A DNA stretch of 10,430 bases from Oscillospiraceae bacterium (GCA_031265965.1 JAISBX010000043.1:1-10430), one strand, 5' to 3'. Positions 1 to 7,338 are shown, counted from the stretch's first letter. Notes: generated by a model from the letters alone, not told the origin. Made by a program: numbers and translations.

Positions 1-1
1 T

Positions 2-30
2 TTGACATTCCCGCTCCTTTACTGTATAAT
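2..30 (+). promoter_or_regulatory. Consensus sigma-A promoter upstream of larB
   Basis: TTGACA at 2-7 and TATAAT at 25-30 are both perfect matches to the housekeeping consensus, with an optimal 17-bp spacer. Transcription would begin near 37, about 70 nt before the preferred larB start. The promoter shows that larB is the first gene of its transcription unit, so any other lar genes must lie elsewhere. Confidence 0.85.
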
Positions 31-107
31 GCCAATTATTCGCCTTGTGCGGCGGATCAATATAAAAATTCAGGCGGGCGGATACAGATATGGAGCGGGA
101 ACGCGCA

Positions 108-863
108 ATGGATCATGACGCAGTTTTATCACTTCTTCGGGCGGTGAGCGGCGGGGAAATATCCCCGGAGGACGCCGTGCTGTCGCTGCGGACGCAGCCG
201 TTCGAGGAACTCGGATACGCGAAGATCGACCACCACAGACAGCTTCGGCACGGCATACCGGAGGTCATATTCGGCGGAGGAAAGACGGCGGAGCAGATCT
301 CCGGCATCCTCGGCGCTATGCGCGCGAACGGCTACAAAAACGTGCTCATCACGCGCCTCGATCCCGAAAAGGCGGAGGCCGTGAACGGCGCCGTCCCGAT
401 CACTTACTATCCCGTCCCGAGAATAGGTCTCTTCGGCGAGCGGCCAGCGCCGTCGTCCGCGGGCGTCGTCGCGGTCGCCGCGGCGGGCACGAGCGACTTG
501 CCCGTCGCGGAGGAGGCGGCCATCACCGCCGAGACGCTCGGCAACCGTGTGGAGCGCTTCTACGACGTAGGCGTCGCGGGGCTTCACAGGCTGCTGTCGA
601 AGCTGGACCCGCTGATGAGCGCGAGAGTGATCGTCGCGGTGGCTGGAATGGAGGGCGCGCTGGCCACCGTCATCGGCGGACTCGTCGCCTGCCCCGTAAT
701 AGCGGTCCCGACAAGCGTGGGCTACGGCGCCAATTTCGGCGGTCTGTCCGCGCTTTTGTCAATGCTCAATTCCTGCGCGGGCAACGTGAGCGTCGTGAAC
801 ATCGACAACGGCTTCGGCGCGGGCTATCTCGCCAGTATTATAAATCGGATCGGGGAGCGGTAA
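108..863 (+). CDS. larB: LarB, nickel-pincer cofactor biosynthesis (carboxylase/hydrolase)
   Basis: LarB carboxylates the pyridinium ring of nicotinic acid adenine dinucleotide and hydrolyses its phosphoanhydride, giving pyridinium-3,5-biscarboxylic acid mononucleotide. This is the first step towards the nickel-pincer nucleotide of LarA-type racemases (family knowledge). The protein shows the N-terminal LarB helix, an FGxGKT-like stretch, an AAGTSDLPVAEEA segment that opens the PurE-like C-terminal domain, and the signature MLNSCA...NIDNGFGAGY near the end, which carries the conserved nucleophilic cysteine. I chose ATG 108 because MDHDAVLSLL matches the usual LarB N-terminus. An in-frame ATG at 90 would add six residues (MERERA) and is a possible alternative; neither start has a strong ribosome-binding site. 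The stop lies 5 nt before larC, so the two genes form an operon. Length of about 251 residues is normal for the family. Confidence 0.93.
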   Translation: MDHDAVLSLLRAVSGGEISPEDAVLSLRTQPFEELGYAKIDHHRQLRHGIPEVIFGGGKTAEQISGILGAMRANGYKNVLITRLDPEKAEAVNGAVPITYYPVPRIGLFGERPAPSSAGVVAVAAAGTSDLPVAEEAAITAETLGNRVERFYDVGVAGLHRLLSKLDPLMSARVIVAVAGMEGALATVIGGLVACPVIAVPTSVGYGANFGGLSALLSMLNSCAGNVSVVNIDNGFGAGYLASIINRIGER

Positions 864-868
864 TTTAT

Positions 869-2170
869 ATGAAAATATATCTCGAGTGCGCGATGGGCGC
901 GGCGGGCGATATGCTCATGGCGGCGCTGTACGAGCTGCTGCCTGACGGCGCGGCGTTTACGCGCAGGCTGGAGACCCTCGGCATCGAGGGCGTGCGGATA
1001 GAATTCGAGAAGGTGTCCAAAAACGGTATAATGGGCACGCACGCGCGCGTCACCGTGGGCGGCCAAGAGGAGATCACGCACGACGCGGAGCCGCTCGAGG
1101 ACGGACATCACACGCACACGCACGCGGACGGGCACACGCACAGCCACGGGCGCCCTCACGGGCACGAGCACTCTCACGCGGGCGAGCCGGCGCGCTCCGA
1201 TCACGCCGGCTACGCGGTACAGGACATCCGCGCGCTAATATCCGGGCTCGACCTGCCGGAGAATGTGAAAGCGGACGCTCTGGCGGTGTACGGTCTGCTC
1301 GCCGGCGCGGAGGCGGCTGTCCACGGCTCGGACGCGGACAGCGTACACCTGCACGAGGTCGGCTCGCTGGACGCCGTCGCCGACATTGTGGGCTGCTGCC
1401 TGCTTGTACATATGCTCGGCGCGGACGACATATCCGCCTCCCCGGTACACGTCGGCGCCGGCTTCGTGCGCTGCGCTCACGGCGTACTGCCTGTGCCGGC
1501 CCCCGCCACGGCGCACATATTGAAGGGCGTCCCCGTATACGGCGGCCCGGTGCGCGGCGAGCTGTGCACGCCGACGGGCGCCGCGCTGCTGCGCCATTTC
1601 GTAAAGCGTTTCGGCTACATGGACGCCGTATCCGTCGGGAAGATAGGGTACGGTATGGGGCGCAAGGACTTCGATAGGCCTAACTGTCTGCGCGCGTTCC
1701 TGTGCGAGCCGGTACGCGACGCGTCGGAGGAGCGCGACGATATATTGGAGATCACGTGTAATCTCGACGACATGACGCCCGAGGCGATAGGCGCGGCAAC
1801 CGAACGCATACTCGAGGGGGGCGCGCTCGACGTGTTCACCGCGCCCGTCTACATGAAGAAGGGGCGCCCGGCGGTGCTCCTGACGTGTCTTTGCAACCCC
1901 GATGACCGTCCGGCAATGGCGGATCTCATCTTCCGCCACACGACCACCGCGGGCATCCGCGTCAAGCCGTGCTCGCGCGACAAGCTGCGGTATTCGTTCA
2001 AAAAGGTGCACACTCCGTACGGCGACATACGCATAAAACTGACGAGCGGACACGGCGTCAAGCGCGGCAAACCCGAGTACGACGACGTCGCCGCCGCCGC
2101 CCGCGCGCACAGCGTCCCCTTCCCGCAGGTGTACGACGCCGCGGTCAAAGCCGCCGATACGCAGCTTTAG
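869..2170 (+). CDS. larC: LarC, nickel insertion protein (CTP-dependent cyclometallase)
   Basis: LarC inserts nickel into the pincer nucleotide made by LarB and LarE, forming the C-Ni and S-Ni bonds in a CTP-dependent reaction (family knowledge). The sequence begins with the family motif YLECAMGAAGDM, has HLHEVGSLDAVADIVG in the middle and the C-terminal NLDDMTPE segment followed by VYMKKGRPA. Residues about 71-112 are very rich in histidine, in HTH, HSH and HGH runs, a likely nickel-binding insert. The 433-residue frame is continuous, whereas Lactobacillus plantarum makes full-length LarC by programmed frameshifting. The start lies 5 nt after the larB stop, with GGGGAG at 852-857 as ribosome-binding site. 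No larE or larA lies in the window. A clear terminator after the gene was not seen. Confidence 0.95.
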   Translation: MKIYLECAMGAAGDMLMAALYELLPDGAAFTRRLETLGIEGVRIEFEKVSKNGIMGTHARVTVGGQEEITHDAEPLEDGHHTHTHADGHTHSHGRPHGHEHSHAGEPARSDHAGYAVQDIRALISGLDLPENVKADALAVYGLLAGAEAAVHGSDADSVHLHEVGSLDAVADIVGCCLLVHMLGADDISASPVHVGAGFVRCAHGVLPVPAPATAHILKGVPVYGGPVRGELCTPTGAALLRHFVKRFGYMDAVSVGKIGYGMGRKDFDRPNCLRAFLCEPVRDASEERDDILEITCNLDDMTPEAIGAATERILEGGALDVFTAPVYMKKGRPAVLLTCLCNPDDRPAMADLIFRHTTTAGIRVKPCSRDKLRYSFKKVHTPYGDIRIKLTSGHGVKRGKPEYDDVAAAARAHSVPFPQVYDAAVKAADTQL

Positions 2171-2206
2171 GCACGAAATTCTTCAAAACAGGCGCATGAT
2201 TTTGCC

Positions 2207-2235
2207 TTGACTTTGGGATTTGTCGCTATTATACT
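2207..2235 (+). promoter_or_regulatory. Promoter for the glycoside hydrolase gene
   Basis: TTGACT at 2207-2212 and TATACT at 2230-2235, spaced by 17 bp, each differ from consensus by one base. The predicted start near 2242 leaves a 5' leader of about 90 nt before the TTG start codon. It separates this gene from the lar operon. Confidence 0.7.
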
Positions 2236-2319
2236 ATAAGGGTAAAATGGCAAGGCGAAAACGCTGTGCATGGAAGAGTGTCTTTTGTCGTGTCTGAAAC
2301 GGACTGATAAGTACATACT

Positions 2320-2336
2320 GGGAGGTAGTTATTTTG
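2320..2336 (+). promoter_or_regulatory. Ribosome-binding site fixing a TTG start
   Basis: GGGAGG at 2320-2325 is followed by an 8-nt spacer and the TTG codon at 2334-2336. No ATG or GTG with comparable spacing exists, so this site decides the start of the downstream gene. Confidence 0.75.
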
Positions 2337-4103
2337 ACAAAGACTAAGACTTTTGTGGATCCGCTCGAAATGCCGTTTTCGCGGCGAGGCTCGTATATAT
2401 GTCTCGCAAACGCAAACGGCGGCTCAAACGAGCGCGGGAAAGCGCAGCTTTGGCTCTCTACGGCGCGTATGCGCCCAAACGACCGCAATAACGGCAACCT
2501 CTTCGCGGACAATCACTTCAGGCAGATAAGAATTGAGATACTAAAGGACGGCGCGGTTCAGGACGCGACGATCGTGACGACGCCGTACGAGTTGATTTTC
2601 GAGTCCGCCGCCGGGTCGGTGCGTTTTTGCATAGGCGACACAAAGTATTTGGTATGCAGGAGCGCTGACGGCGTTGGTCTGCGCATAACGTACGGCGCAG
2701 GCGGACAGATGCTGATGGGGCCGCCATTTGTCAACCTGCCCGGCGGCGACTGCAAGGCGAATTTCGGCAACTATTTTATGCTCTTCGCGCCAATATCCGG
2801 CGACCTGCGCAACGGAGCGGACGGAGCGATAGAGCTTCTTCCGGACGGCGGCGGGGTCATCGAGGCCGTCATGGAGGAGACTCTTGTGGATCCCAAGCGG
2901 AGAGCGGAATATATGTCGTATGAGGAGTGCGTCAAGGCGGTAAGGGCGGACTTCGACGGCTTTGCGGACACCATAGTGCCCAAGCTCGGTGAAAAATACG
3001 CGCAGCGCGGACTCGCGGCGGTATGGACGATCTGGGGCCTGACGTGCGTAGCCGACGGCGAAACGGTGTACCGGCGCCGCATGATACGCATGATACGGTC
3101 GTCCTTCGAGGCGGCGTTTTCGTGGCAGCACGGAATGCACGCGGTATTTTTCTCGTCTTACGACTTAAAGCTCGCGTGGGAGCTGCTCCTGTCTTGCTTT
3201 GACTCGCAGGATAGCACGGGCCGCATTGCCGACTCGCTTACATACAGCGGTCCGGGCGAAACGATGAAGCCACCCGTGCAGGGGCTCGCGTACCTCTGGC
3301 TTGCGGAACACTGCGACATTTCCGCGCTCCCGCGGGAGGAGATGAAATTTCTGTGGAACGGGATGGAGCGTTGGACGCGTTTCCACCTCGATTACCGCGA
3401 TCTGGACTCGGACGGCATCTTTGAAAATCAAAACGCCGGCGAGACGGGCTGGGAGGCCGCGTCCTACTTCAGCCTCGGGTTCCCGCTCGCGAGTCCCGAC
3501 GTAAACGCGTATCTGGCGCTGCAAATGGAAGCTCTCGCGGAGCTCGGCAGACGCATAGGCAAGGATGAGGCGATATGCTCGTACTGGGAAGCCATGTCGA
3601 AGGATACCATAAAAAAGATAATCGACATGTTCTGGATCGACGACGGATGGACAGCCGTCAATATCCTCACAAAAGAGCGCGCGGGTTCCACGAGCGCGGT
3701 TCCGAGCTGCACTCTGGTGTTGGGCAGACGACTTCCGCAGGAGATAATCGACAAGACCGTATCGCACATCTTCGATGAACCCGGCTTCAACACGCAATTC
3801 GGCGTGGCCTCGGAGAACCAGAACAGCCCCCACTTTAATAACAACTGGTGCGGCGGGAGCATCGACACGCCGGTCGAAGCGCTGCTTATCATCGGACTCG
3901 AAAACTGCGGCCTGCACGGACGGGCGCAGGAGGTGGCGCGCGAGTACCTCGGCGTCCTGCTCAAAAACAGGCTGATGCACATCCACGACTCAAAAACGGG
4001 AGCTCCCGTCGACGGCAGTATCAGATTTTTCACGGAGGAGACGTTGTTCAACTCCGGCTGGACCTCGGGCTGCTATATATTCTGCGCCGACATAGCGAAA
4101 TAA
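2334..4103 (+). CDS. Cytoplasmic (alpha/alpha)6-barrel glycoside hydrolase, GH63/MGH1-like
   Basis: This 589-residue protein resembles the glucosidase or amylo-alpha-1,6-glucosidase-like enzymes with an (alpha/alpha)6 toroid related to GH63 and mannosylglycerate hydrolase. The first 200 or so residues look like a beta-rich N-terminal domain; the rest is the helical barrel. Typical segments are DLDSDGIFENQNAGETGWEA around residue 356, where an acidic catalytic residue is expected in this clan, NNWCGGSIDTPVEALL near 503, and ETLFNSGWTSGCY near 570. There is no signal peptide, so it probably acts on an imported or internal oligosaccharide. It begins at a TTG with a strong ribosome-binding site, has its own promoter, and converges on hpf with only 16 bp between stop codons. 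The exact substrate cannot be read from the sequence, and assignment to the clan rests on recognised motifs, not on an alignment. Confidence 0.75.
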   Translation: MTKTKTFVDPLEMPFSRRGSYICLANANGGSNERGKAQLWLSTARMRPNDRNNGNLFADNHFRQIRIEILKDGAVQDATIVTTPYELIFESAAGSVRFCIGDTKYLVCRSADGVGLRITYGAGGQMLMGPPFVNLPGGDCKANFGNYFMLFAPISGDLRNGADGAIELLPDGGGVIEAVMEETLVDPKRRAEYMSYEECVKAVRADFDGFADTIVPKLGEKYAQRGLAAVWTIWGLTCVADGETVYRRRMIRMIRSSFEAAFSWQHGMHAVFFSSYDLKLAWELLLSCFDSQDSTGRIADSLTYSGPGETMKPPVQGLAYLWLAEHCDISALPREEMKFLWNGMERWTRFHLDYRDLDSDGIFENQNAGETGWEAASYFSLGFPLASPDVNAYLALQMEALAELGRRIGKDEAICSYWEAMSKDTIKKIIDMFWIDDGWTAVNILTKERAGSTSAVPSCTLVLGRRLPQEIIDKTVSHIFDEPGFNTQFGVASENQNSPHFNNNWCGGSIDTPVEALLIIGLENCGLHGRAQEVAREYLGVLLKNRLMHIHDSKTGAPVDGSIRFFTEETLFNSGWTSGCYIFCADIAK

Positions 4104-4119
4104 GTCCGGCGAAATTACG

Positions 4120-4677
4120 TCAAACAGCTTCGCTTTCCGGCGGCTCGTTTTCAATGAGGCCGTAGCCGCCGTCGCGGCGCTTGTATACGACGCTGAACGC
4201 GTCGGCCCTGTCCTGATTTTTGAATACGAAAAATTCGTGGTCGAGGAGGTTCATCTGAAGGATGGCCTCCTCGGGCGTCATGGGTTTGAACGGGAACGAT
4301 TTTGTGCGCACGATGTTGAATTCGGACTCGTCGTCTTCGGGGATATAGTTCACCGCGGGCTTGACGTCGCGCGCGAAGGCGCCCGCGCGCAGGCGCTTTT
4401 CGAGACGCGTCTTATGCTTGCGTATCTGGCGCTCTATCGCGGCCACCGCCGAGTCGATCGTAGCGTGCATATCGCTCGTAGCTTCGCGGACGCGATAGTA
4501 TATGCCGTTGTTTTTCAGCGTGAGCTCGGCGATGTGGCGTTCGCGCTCTACCGTAAATAGCACGGAGGCCTCGGACTCCTTTTTGAAAAAGCGGTCGAGC
4601 TTTCCGATTTTTTTCTCGGCGTAGCCCCGCAGTTCGTCGGATATTTGCACTTTCTTTTCCGTGATCGTGAATTTCAT
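4120..4677 (-). CDS. hpf: Long-form ribosome hibernation promoting factor (HPF/RaiA)
   Basis: Long HPF binds the 30S decoding centre and, through its C-terminal domain, joins two ribosomes into inactive 100S dimers in stationary phase or stress (family knowledge). Residues 1-100 form the ribosome-binding domain, starting MKFTITEKKVQIS, with a basic helix IRKHKTRLEKRLR at 85-97. A linker rich in acidic residues (110-120) leads to the C-terminal dimerisation domain at about 122-177, with the family hallmarks IVRTKSFPFKPMTPEEA and LLDHEFFVF. The length of 185 residues is standard for Gram-positive long HPF. It lies 57 nt downstream of the fumarase gene on the same strand. A GGGGTGG element shortly before the ATG is the likely ribosome-binding site. 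I see no convincing separate promoter, so co-transcription with fumarase is likely. Confidence 0.96.
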   Translation of the reverse strand: MKFTITEKKVQISDELRGYAEKKIGKLDRFFKKESEASVLFTVERERHIAELTLKNNGIYYRVREATSDMHATIDSAVAAIERQIRKHKTRLEKRLRAGAFARDVKPAVNYIPEDDESEFNIVRTKSFPFKPMTPEEAILQMNLLDHEFFVFKNQDRADAFSVVYKRRDGGYGLIENEPPESEAV

Positions 4678-4734
4678 TTATTCCACCCCGTTTATTATTT
4701 ACCGGACGCTGTGCGCCCGCGTATTTGCTTACGC

Positions 4735-5577
4735 TTATATCATGCAGTGCGCGTGCCGCGTCGCGTGGCACCCCACGTTGACGACGCAGGGCAGGCCCGC
4801 GATGTGCGTCGGGTACGTTTCGATGCTCACCGCGACCGACGTAAAATCGCCCCCGAAGCCCTGCGGCCCTATGCCGAGCGAATTGATTTTCGCGAGGATA
4901 CGGCGTTCGGCGTCCGCGTAGAACCGGTCGGCGCCGTGCCTGTCCGGCGGGCGCAGCAGCGCCCGTTTAGCGAGCAGCGCCGCCATTTCCACCGTCCCGC
5001 CCAGTCCCACGCCTATCACGGTCGGAGGGCACGGGTTCGAGCCGGCGGAGCGCACGGTCTCCACCACAAACTCCTCCACGGCGTCAATGCCGTCTGTTGG
5101 CAGAAACATACGCATGGCGCTCATATTCTCGCTGCCGAAGCCCTTTGGGGCGACGTCAAGCTCAATACTCTCGCCGGCTATCAGTCGGGTATGCAGTACG
5201 GCCGGGGTATTGTCGCCCGTGTTTACGCGCCTGAACGGATCCGCGACGACGGATTTGCGAAGGCGGCCGTTCTCATATCCGCGCCTGACCCCCTCGTTGA
5301 CGGCGTCCTCGAACAGGCCGCCCGTTATGTGTACGTCCTGCCCGATCCCGGCAAAGACCACGGCCATCCCCGTATCCTGACATATCGGCAGGCCGCTCTC
5401 GGCTGCGAATTTGAAGTTATCGACAATATCGCACAGCGCCGACGCCCCCACCGGCGACGATTCCGCCTCCGACGCGCACTCAAGCAGTATGCCCAGCGCA
5501 GGCGGCAAAACCGTAGCGGCAACGACACAAAGCCGCTCCACCGCACTCGTTATCTCATCACACGTGACATTCCGCAT
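4735..5577 (-). CDS. Class I fumarate hydratase, alpha subunit (TtdA/FumA-type)
   Basis: Two-subunit class I hydro-lyases use a [4Fe-4S] cluster to interconvert fumarate and malate, or dehydrate tartrate. This is the alpha subunit, with three cysteines in the expected cluster-binding contexts: LPICQDTG (C66), SNPCPP (C183) and VGCHATRH (C270), counted from the chosen start. The VGLGGT stretch following the second cysteine is also typical. The open frame reaches 5652, but that longer version overlaps the gene's own promoter. ATG 5577 (protein beginning MRNVTCDEI) has a run of six G at 5586-5591 as ribosome-binding site with 8 nt spacing, and matches the family start. At 280 residues the subunit is complete. 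The beta subunit, usually the next gene, is absent; hpf follows instead. Tartrate dehydratase alpha is an alternative. Confidence 0.92.
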   Translation of the reverse strand: MRNVTCDEITSAVERLCVVAATVLPPALGILLECASEAESSPVGASALCDIVDNFKFAAESGLPICQDTGMAVVFAGIGQDVHITGGLFEDAVNEGVRRGYENGRLRKSVVADPFRRVNTGDNTPAVLHTRLIAGESIELDVAPKGFGSENMSAMRMFLPTDGIDAVEEFVVETVRSAGSNPCPPTVIGVGLGGTVEMAALLAKRALLRPPDRHGADRFYADAERRILAKINSLGIGPQGFGGDFTSVAVSIETYPTHIAGLPCVVNVGCHATRHAHCMI

Positions 5578-5623
5578 AGCCATCGCCCCCCTTGCAAAAG
5601 CCGTAAAGCTGTGTACCGCAATG

Positions 5624-5652
5624 ATTTTACCATTTGGAGTATAGGTTTGCAA
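5624..5652 (-). promoter_or_regulatory. Promoter for the fumarase (and probably hpf) unit
   Basis: Read on the minus strand, TTGCAA (5652-5647), a 17-bp spacer and TAAAAT (5629-5624) form a promoter. TGG directly before the -10 supplies the TGn extension. It lies 47 bp upstream of the ATG at 5577 and rules out the longer reading frame. It is divergent from the promoter at 5700-5728. Confidence 0.7.
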
Positions 5653-5699
5653 GGATTATTTGAAGAAATTTGCTAAGGCGAATTTTGTCGAAAAAACGC

Positions 5700-5728
5700 T
5701 TGCATTATCTCCCAACCTATGCTAAAAT
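5700..5728 (+). promoter_or_regulatory. Extended -10 promoter before an unassigned leader/RNA
   Basis: TTGCAT at 5700-5705, a 17-bp spacer and TAAAAT at 5723-5728, preceded by TGC, give an extended -10. The same nine bases TGCTAAAAT recur in the promoter at 8002-8030. Transcription would begin near 5735, well before the first convincing gene at 6095. Confidence 0.65.
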
Positions 5729-5734
5729 CCTCTC

Positions 5735-6054
5735 ATGAGGCCGCAAAACAGGCCGCAGCGGTCGTGACAGTGTGACAGCACCGACACGACGTGTGTAGGG
5801 AACACCTTCATAAGCAGACGCCTACAAACACGGGAAAACCCCGCCGCCACAGCATTAACAGTATAGGCGATATGAGCATCGTTTTCAAGCTGTTTTTCCG
5901 TGGACACCGCGAGGGCCTCGTGCAATACGCCGATTACAAGCCGCACGGCAGCGCTCCGACTCGTATGGAGCGCCCCACCACGACCCGGCAATTGCAGTAA
6001 TTTTTGGCGCGTAGGTGATTCGGGCAAGAGCCCGGTTCCCCTGCGCGCCTTTTT
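5735..6054 (+). ncRNA. Candidate leader RNA or small RNA of unknown class
   Basis: This stretch of about 320 nt lies between a good promoter and a strong terminator hairpin and holds no recognisable gene. A hairpin GCGCTCC/GGAGCGC spans 5951-5973. A frame from GTG 5791 to 6000 is open for 69 codons but has no ribosome-binding site and resembles no family I know. A ten-codon frame starts at 5735. Because the lipoprotein gene begins 41 nt after the T-run, the unit could be a terminator-controlled leader; it could equally be a free RNA or carry a small protein. I could not match it to any known riboswitch, 6S, RNase P or tmRNA signature. Confidence 0.35.
6006..6054 (+). terminator. Long intrinsic terminator or attenuator hairpin
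   Basis: GGCGCGTAGG (6006-6015) pairs with CCTGCGCGCC (6040-6049). Inside it, GATTCGGGC (6017-6025) pairs with GCCCGGTTC (6030-6038) around an AAGA loop. The result is a nearly continuous hairpin of about 18 pairs followed directly by TTTTT at 6050-6054. It stands 28 nt before the ribosome-binding site of the lipoprotein gene, so it either ends the upstream transcript or acts as an attenuator. Confidence 0.75.
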
Positions 6055-6094
6055 GCGCGGCCTCGTGAAATGAATGTTTGTGGGAGGATAAAAG

Positions 6095-6766
6095 ATGTAT
6101 AGGATGAAACGATTTACCGCACTGTTGCTTGCTGTGATTACCACAGCATTGCTCTTGGCGGGCTGTGGCGTACCGCAAGACGACTACGACTCTTTGGTTT
6201 CGCAAAAGGACGGGCTACAAGCGGAGTATTCCGCGCTCAAAGCGGAACACGATGCGCTAGTCGCTGATACCGCTGACTGGCTAGCAATGTCGGACGACGA
6301 GAAAGCCGCCGCCACCTTGCAAGCGGAAATGGACAGGATCGCGGCGGAAGAAGCCGCGAAAATCGCAGCGGAAGAACAGGCGGCGGCAGAACAAGCGGCA
6401 CAAGTTGCGGCGGATGAACAGGCAAAAAGAGAAGCTGCGGAAGCTAGGAGGAAGGCTGCCGAAGCGGAGCGAGATTCTGTTACGCTTTTTGATCTGTTAC
6501 TTGAGCCGGAAAAATACGAGGGAAAATTTGTTCGCGTTACGAGTACGCTTGACATTATATCTAACGACACGAGCTACAAAATTTTCTATACATGGCTATA
6601 TACGAAGGAAGCCGGTAGCGATAGTAACTTCTATATGTATGTTTCATATGCTGAATTACCTGATTGGAAAACGTGGGGGACGGTGTCCTCAGATCAGCAC
6701 ATTAAGGTTTCTGGAACATTTTCAGATCGCACGATACAGGCAACAGAAATCACCCTCGCGGATTAA
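6095..6766 (+). CDS. Coiled-coil lipoprotein with OB-like C-terminal domain
   Basis: A 223-residue secreted lipoprotein of unknown function. The signal peptide has a basic start (MYRMKRF), a hydrophobic core, and a lipobox LAGC with the lipidated cysteine at residue 24. Residues about 30-125 form a long alanine- and glutamate-rich helical region, heavily charged and probably coiled coil, that could act as a stalk on the outer face of the membrane. From about residue 127 a compact domain follows, with FDLLLEPEKYEGKFVRV and later KVSGTFSDRTIQATEI; this pattern resembles OB-fold (tRNA_anti-like) domains found in other bacterial lipoproteins, an inference without alignment. GGGAGG at 6082-6087 lies 7 nt before the ATG. 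Base use shifts to more AT-rich in the second half. No promoter of its own was found, so it depends on read-through of the hairpin just upstream. Confidence 0.85.
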   Translation: MYRMKRFTALLLAVITTALLLAGCGVPQDDYDSLVSQKDGLQAEYSALKAEHDALVADTADWLAMSDDEKAAATLQAEMDRIAAEEAAKIAAEEQAAAEQAAQVAADEQAKREAAEARRKAAEAERDSVTLFDLLLEPEKYEGKFVRVTSTLDIISNDTSYKIFYTWLYTKEAGSDSNFYMYVSYAELPDWKTWGTVSSDQHIKVSGTFSDRTIQATEITLAD

Positions 6767-6834
6767 ACGATGTAGCGACAATGAAGATGGTACAGAAATG
6801 GTTTTGAGAGATTTTTTGAAAGTGTAAATGAAGC

Positions 6835-6858
6835 ACCCCGCAGCAAAGGCTGCGGGGT
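6835..6858 (+). terminator. Terminator-like hairpin without a T-run
   Basis: ACCCCGCAGC (6835-6844) pairs perfectly with GCTGCGGGGT (6849-6858) around a 4-nt loop, in the gap between the lipoprotein and zinc-ribbon genes. No run of T follows on either strand, so termination would be weak. It may instead protect or cap transcript ends. A second small hairpin CGTAGC/GCTACG lies at 6883-6897. Confidence 0.5.
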
Positions 6859-6933
6859 ATCAACCGCAGATTACGAGAATTGCGTAGCAGAGCTACGGGG
6901 AGTTAACTCGGAGAGATTAAAAGGAGTGTTTTT

Positions 6934-7152
6934 ATGGCGGGAAAAATTTGTCCCCGGTGCGACAAGCCTCAATTCTATAAAACTGTCGGTGAAAATCGCA
7001 AATGTACAAATTGCGGTTACGAGATGATCGTACCACCAAACAAAAATAAAGGCGGGCGCGGTAACAAATGTTCTAATTGCAACCATTTTACAGTCTTTAA
7101 TCAAAAATGCACAAATTGCGGCACAAGATATATTGATACGAAAGGGAAATAA
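6934..7152 (+). CDS. Double zinc-ribbon miniprotein
   Basis: This 72-residue protein consists of two zinc ribbons joined by a basic, glycine-rich linker (PPNKNKGGRGNK). The first ribbon has CPRC (C6, C9) and CTNC (C24, C27); the second has CSNC (C46, C49) and CTNC (C59, C62), giving two complete four-cysteine sites. Such small proteins often bind nucleic acid or act as adaptors; the function here is unknown. AAGGAG at 6921-6926 is a strong ribosome-binding site 7 nt from the ATG. The next gene starts 2 nt after the stop, which indicates translational coupling. It is the first gene of a three-gene cluster with no clear promoter directly upstream. Confidence 0.88.
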   Translation: MAGKICPRCDKPQFYKTVGENRKCTNCGYEMIVPPNKNKGGRGNKCSNCNHFTVFNQKCTNCGTRYIDTKGK

Positions 7153-7154
7153 TT

Positions 7155-7322
7155 ATGGCACGGAAAATAAGAAGCGATATTACTGTAGGCGCTCTTGAGA
7201 AAAAACTTGGTGTTCCAGACGGCTCGTTTCGTCATGAGGGCGGGCGCGATATGCGTTCGGACAAGCAACTCGGCACGCTTCGTAAAGAGGCGGAAAAAGT
7301 GAAGAAAACAGAAAAGAAATGA
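7155..7322 (+). CDS. 55-residue basic protein with two RSD repeats
   Basis: An uncharacterised small protein starting MARKIRSD. Its two halves repeat the same pattern: IRSDITVGALEKK at residues 5-17 and MRSDKQLGTLRKE at 33-45, i.e. RSD, two variable residues, V or L, G, one residue, L, one residue, K. Between them is LGVPDGSFRHEGGRD. The C-terminal tail is lysine-rich (KVKKTEKK). There is no signal peptide or membrane segment. It starts 2 nt after the zinc-ribbon stop, with GGGAAA just upstream, and ends 16 nt before the DUF697-like gene. The tight spacing and the conserved internal repeat support a real gene despite its size. I do not recognise a named family; a role as a nucleic acid or protein adaptor is only a guess. 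Confidence 0.72.
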   Translation: MARKIRSDITVGALEKKLGVPDGSFRHEGGRDMRSDKQLGTLRKEAEKVKKTEKK

Positions 7323-7338
7323 TACAAGGAGGATAGAC

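Noticed and set aside
1235..2110. Long open frame of 291 codons antisense to larC
   Set aside because: It mirrors the GC-rich codon pattern of larC, has no ribosome-binding site and gives an arginine/valine-rich protein without family features.
3165..3986. Long open frame of 273 codons antisense to the glycoside hydrolase gene
   Set aside because: Same shadow effect; the plus-strand gene has a promoter, ribosome-binding site and recognisable domain.
4645..5676. Plus-strand frame of 343 codons opposite the fumarase gene
   Set aside because: Extreme arginine content and complete overlap with a gene carrying all cluster-binding cysteines.
5900..5911. GTGGACACCGCG, resembling the T-box of aminoacyl-tRNA-sensing leaders
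   Set aside because: It has an extra base against the T-box consensus, lies about 95 nt from the terminator, and no specifier stem was found.
5722..6144. Minus-strand frame of 140 codons across the leader region
   Set aside because: It overlaps the lipoprotein signal-peptide region and both arms of the terminator, has no ribosome-binding site, and matches no family I recognise. Kept only as an alternative for the leader region.
6906..6919. Fourteen-base repeat shared with about 9903-9916
   Set aside because: Isolated match, one copy inside the antitoxin gene and one in an intergenic site; this length is plausible by chance in 10 kb.
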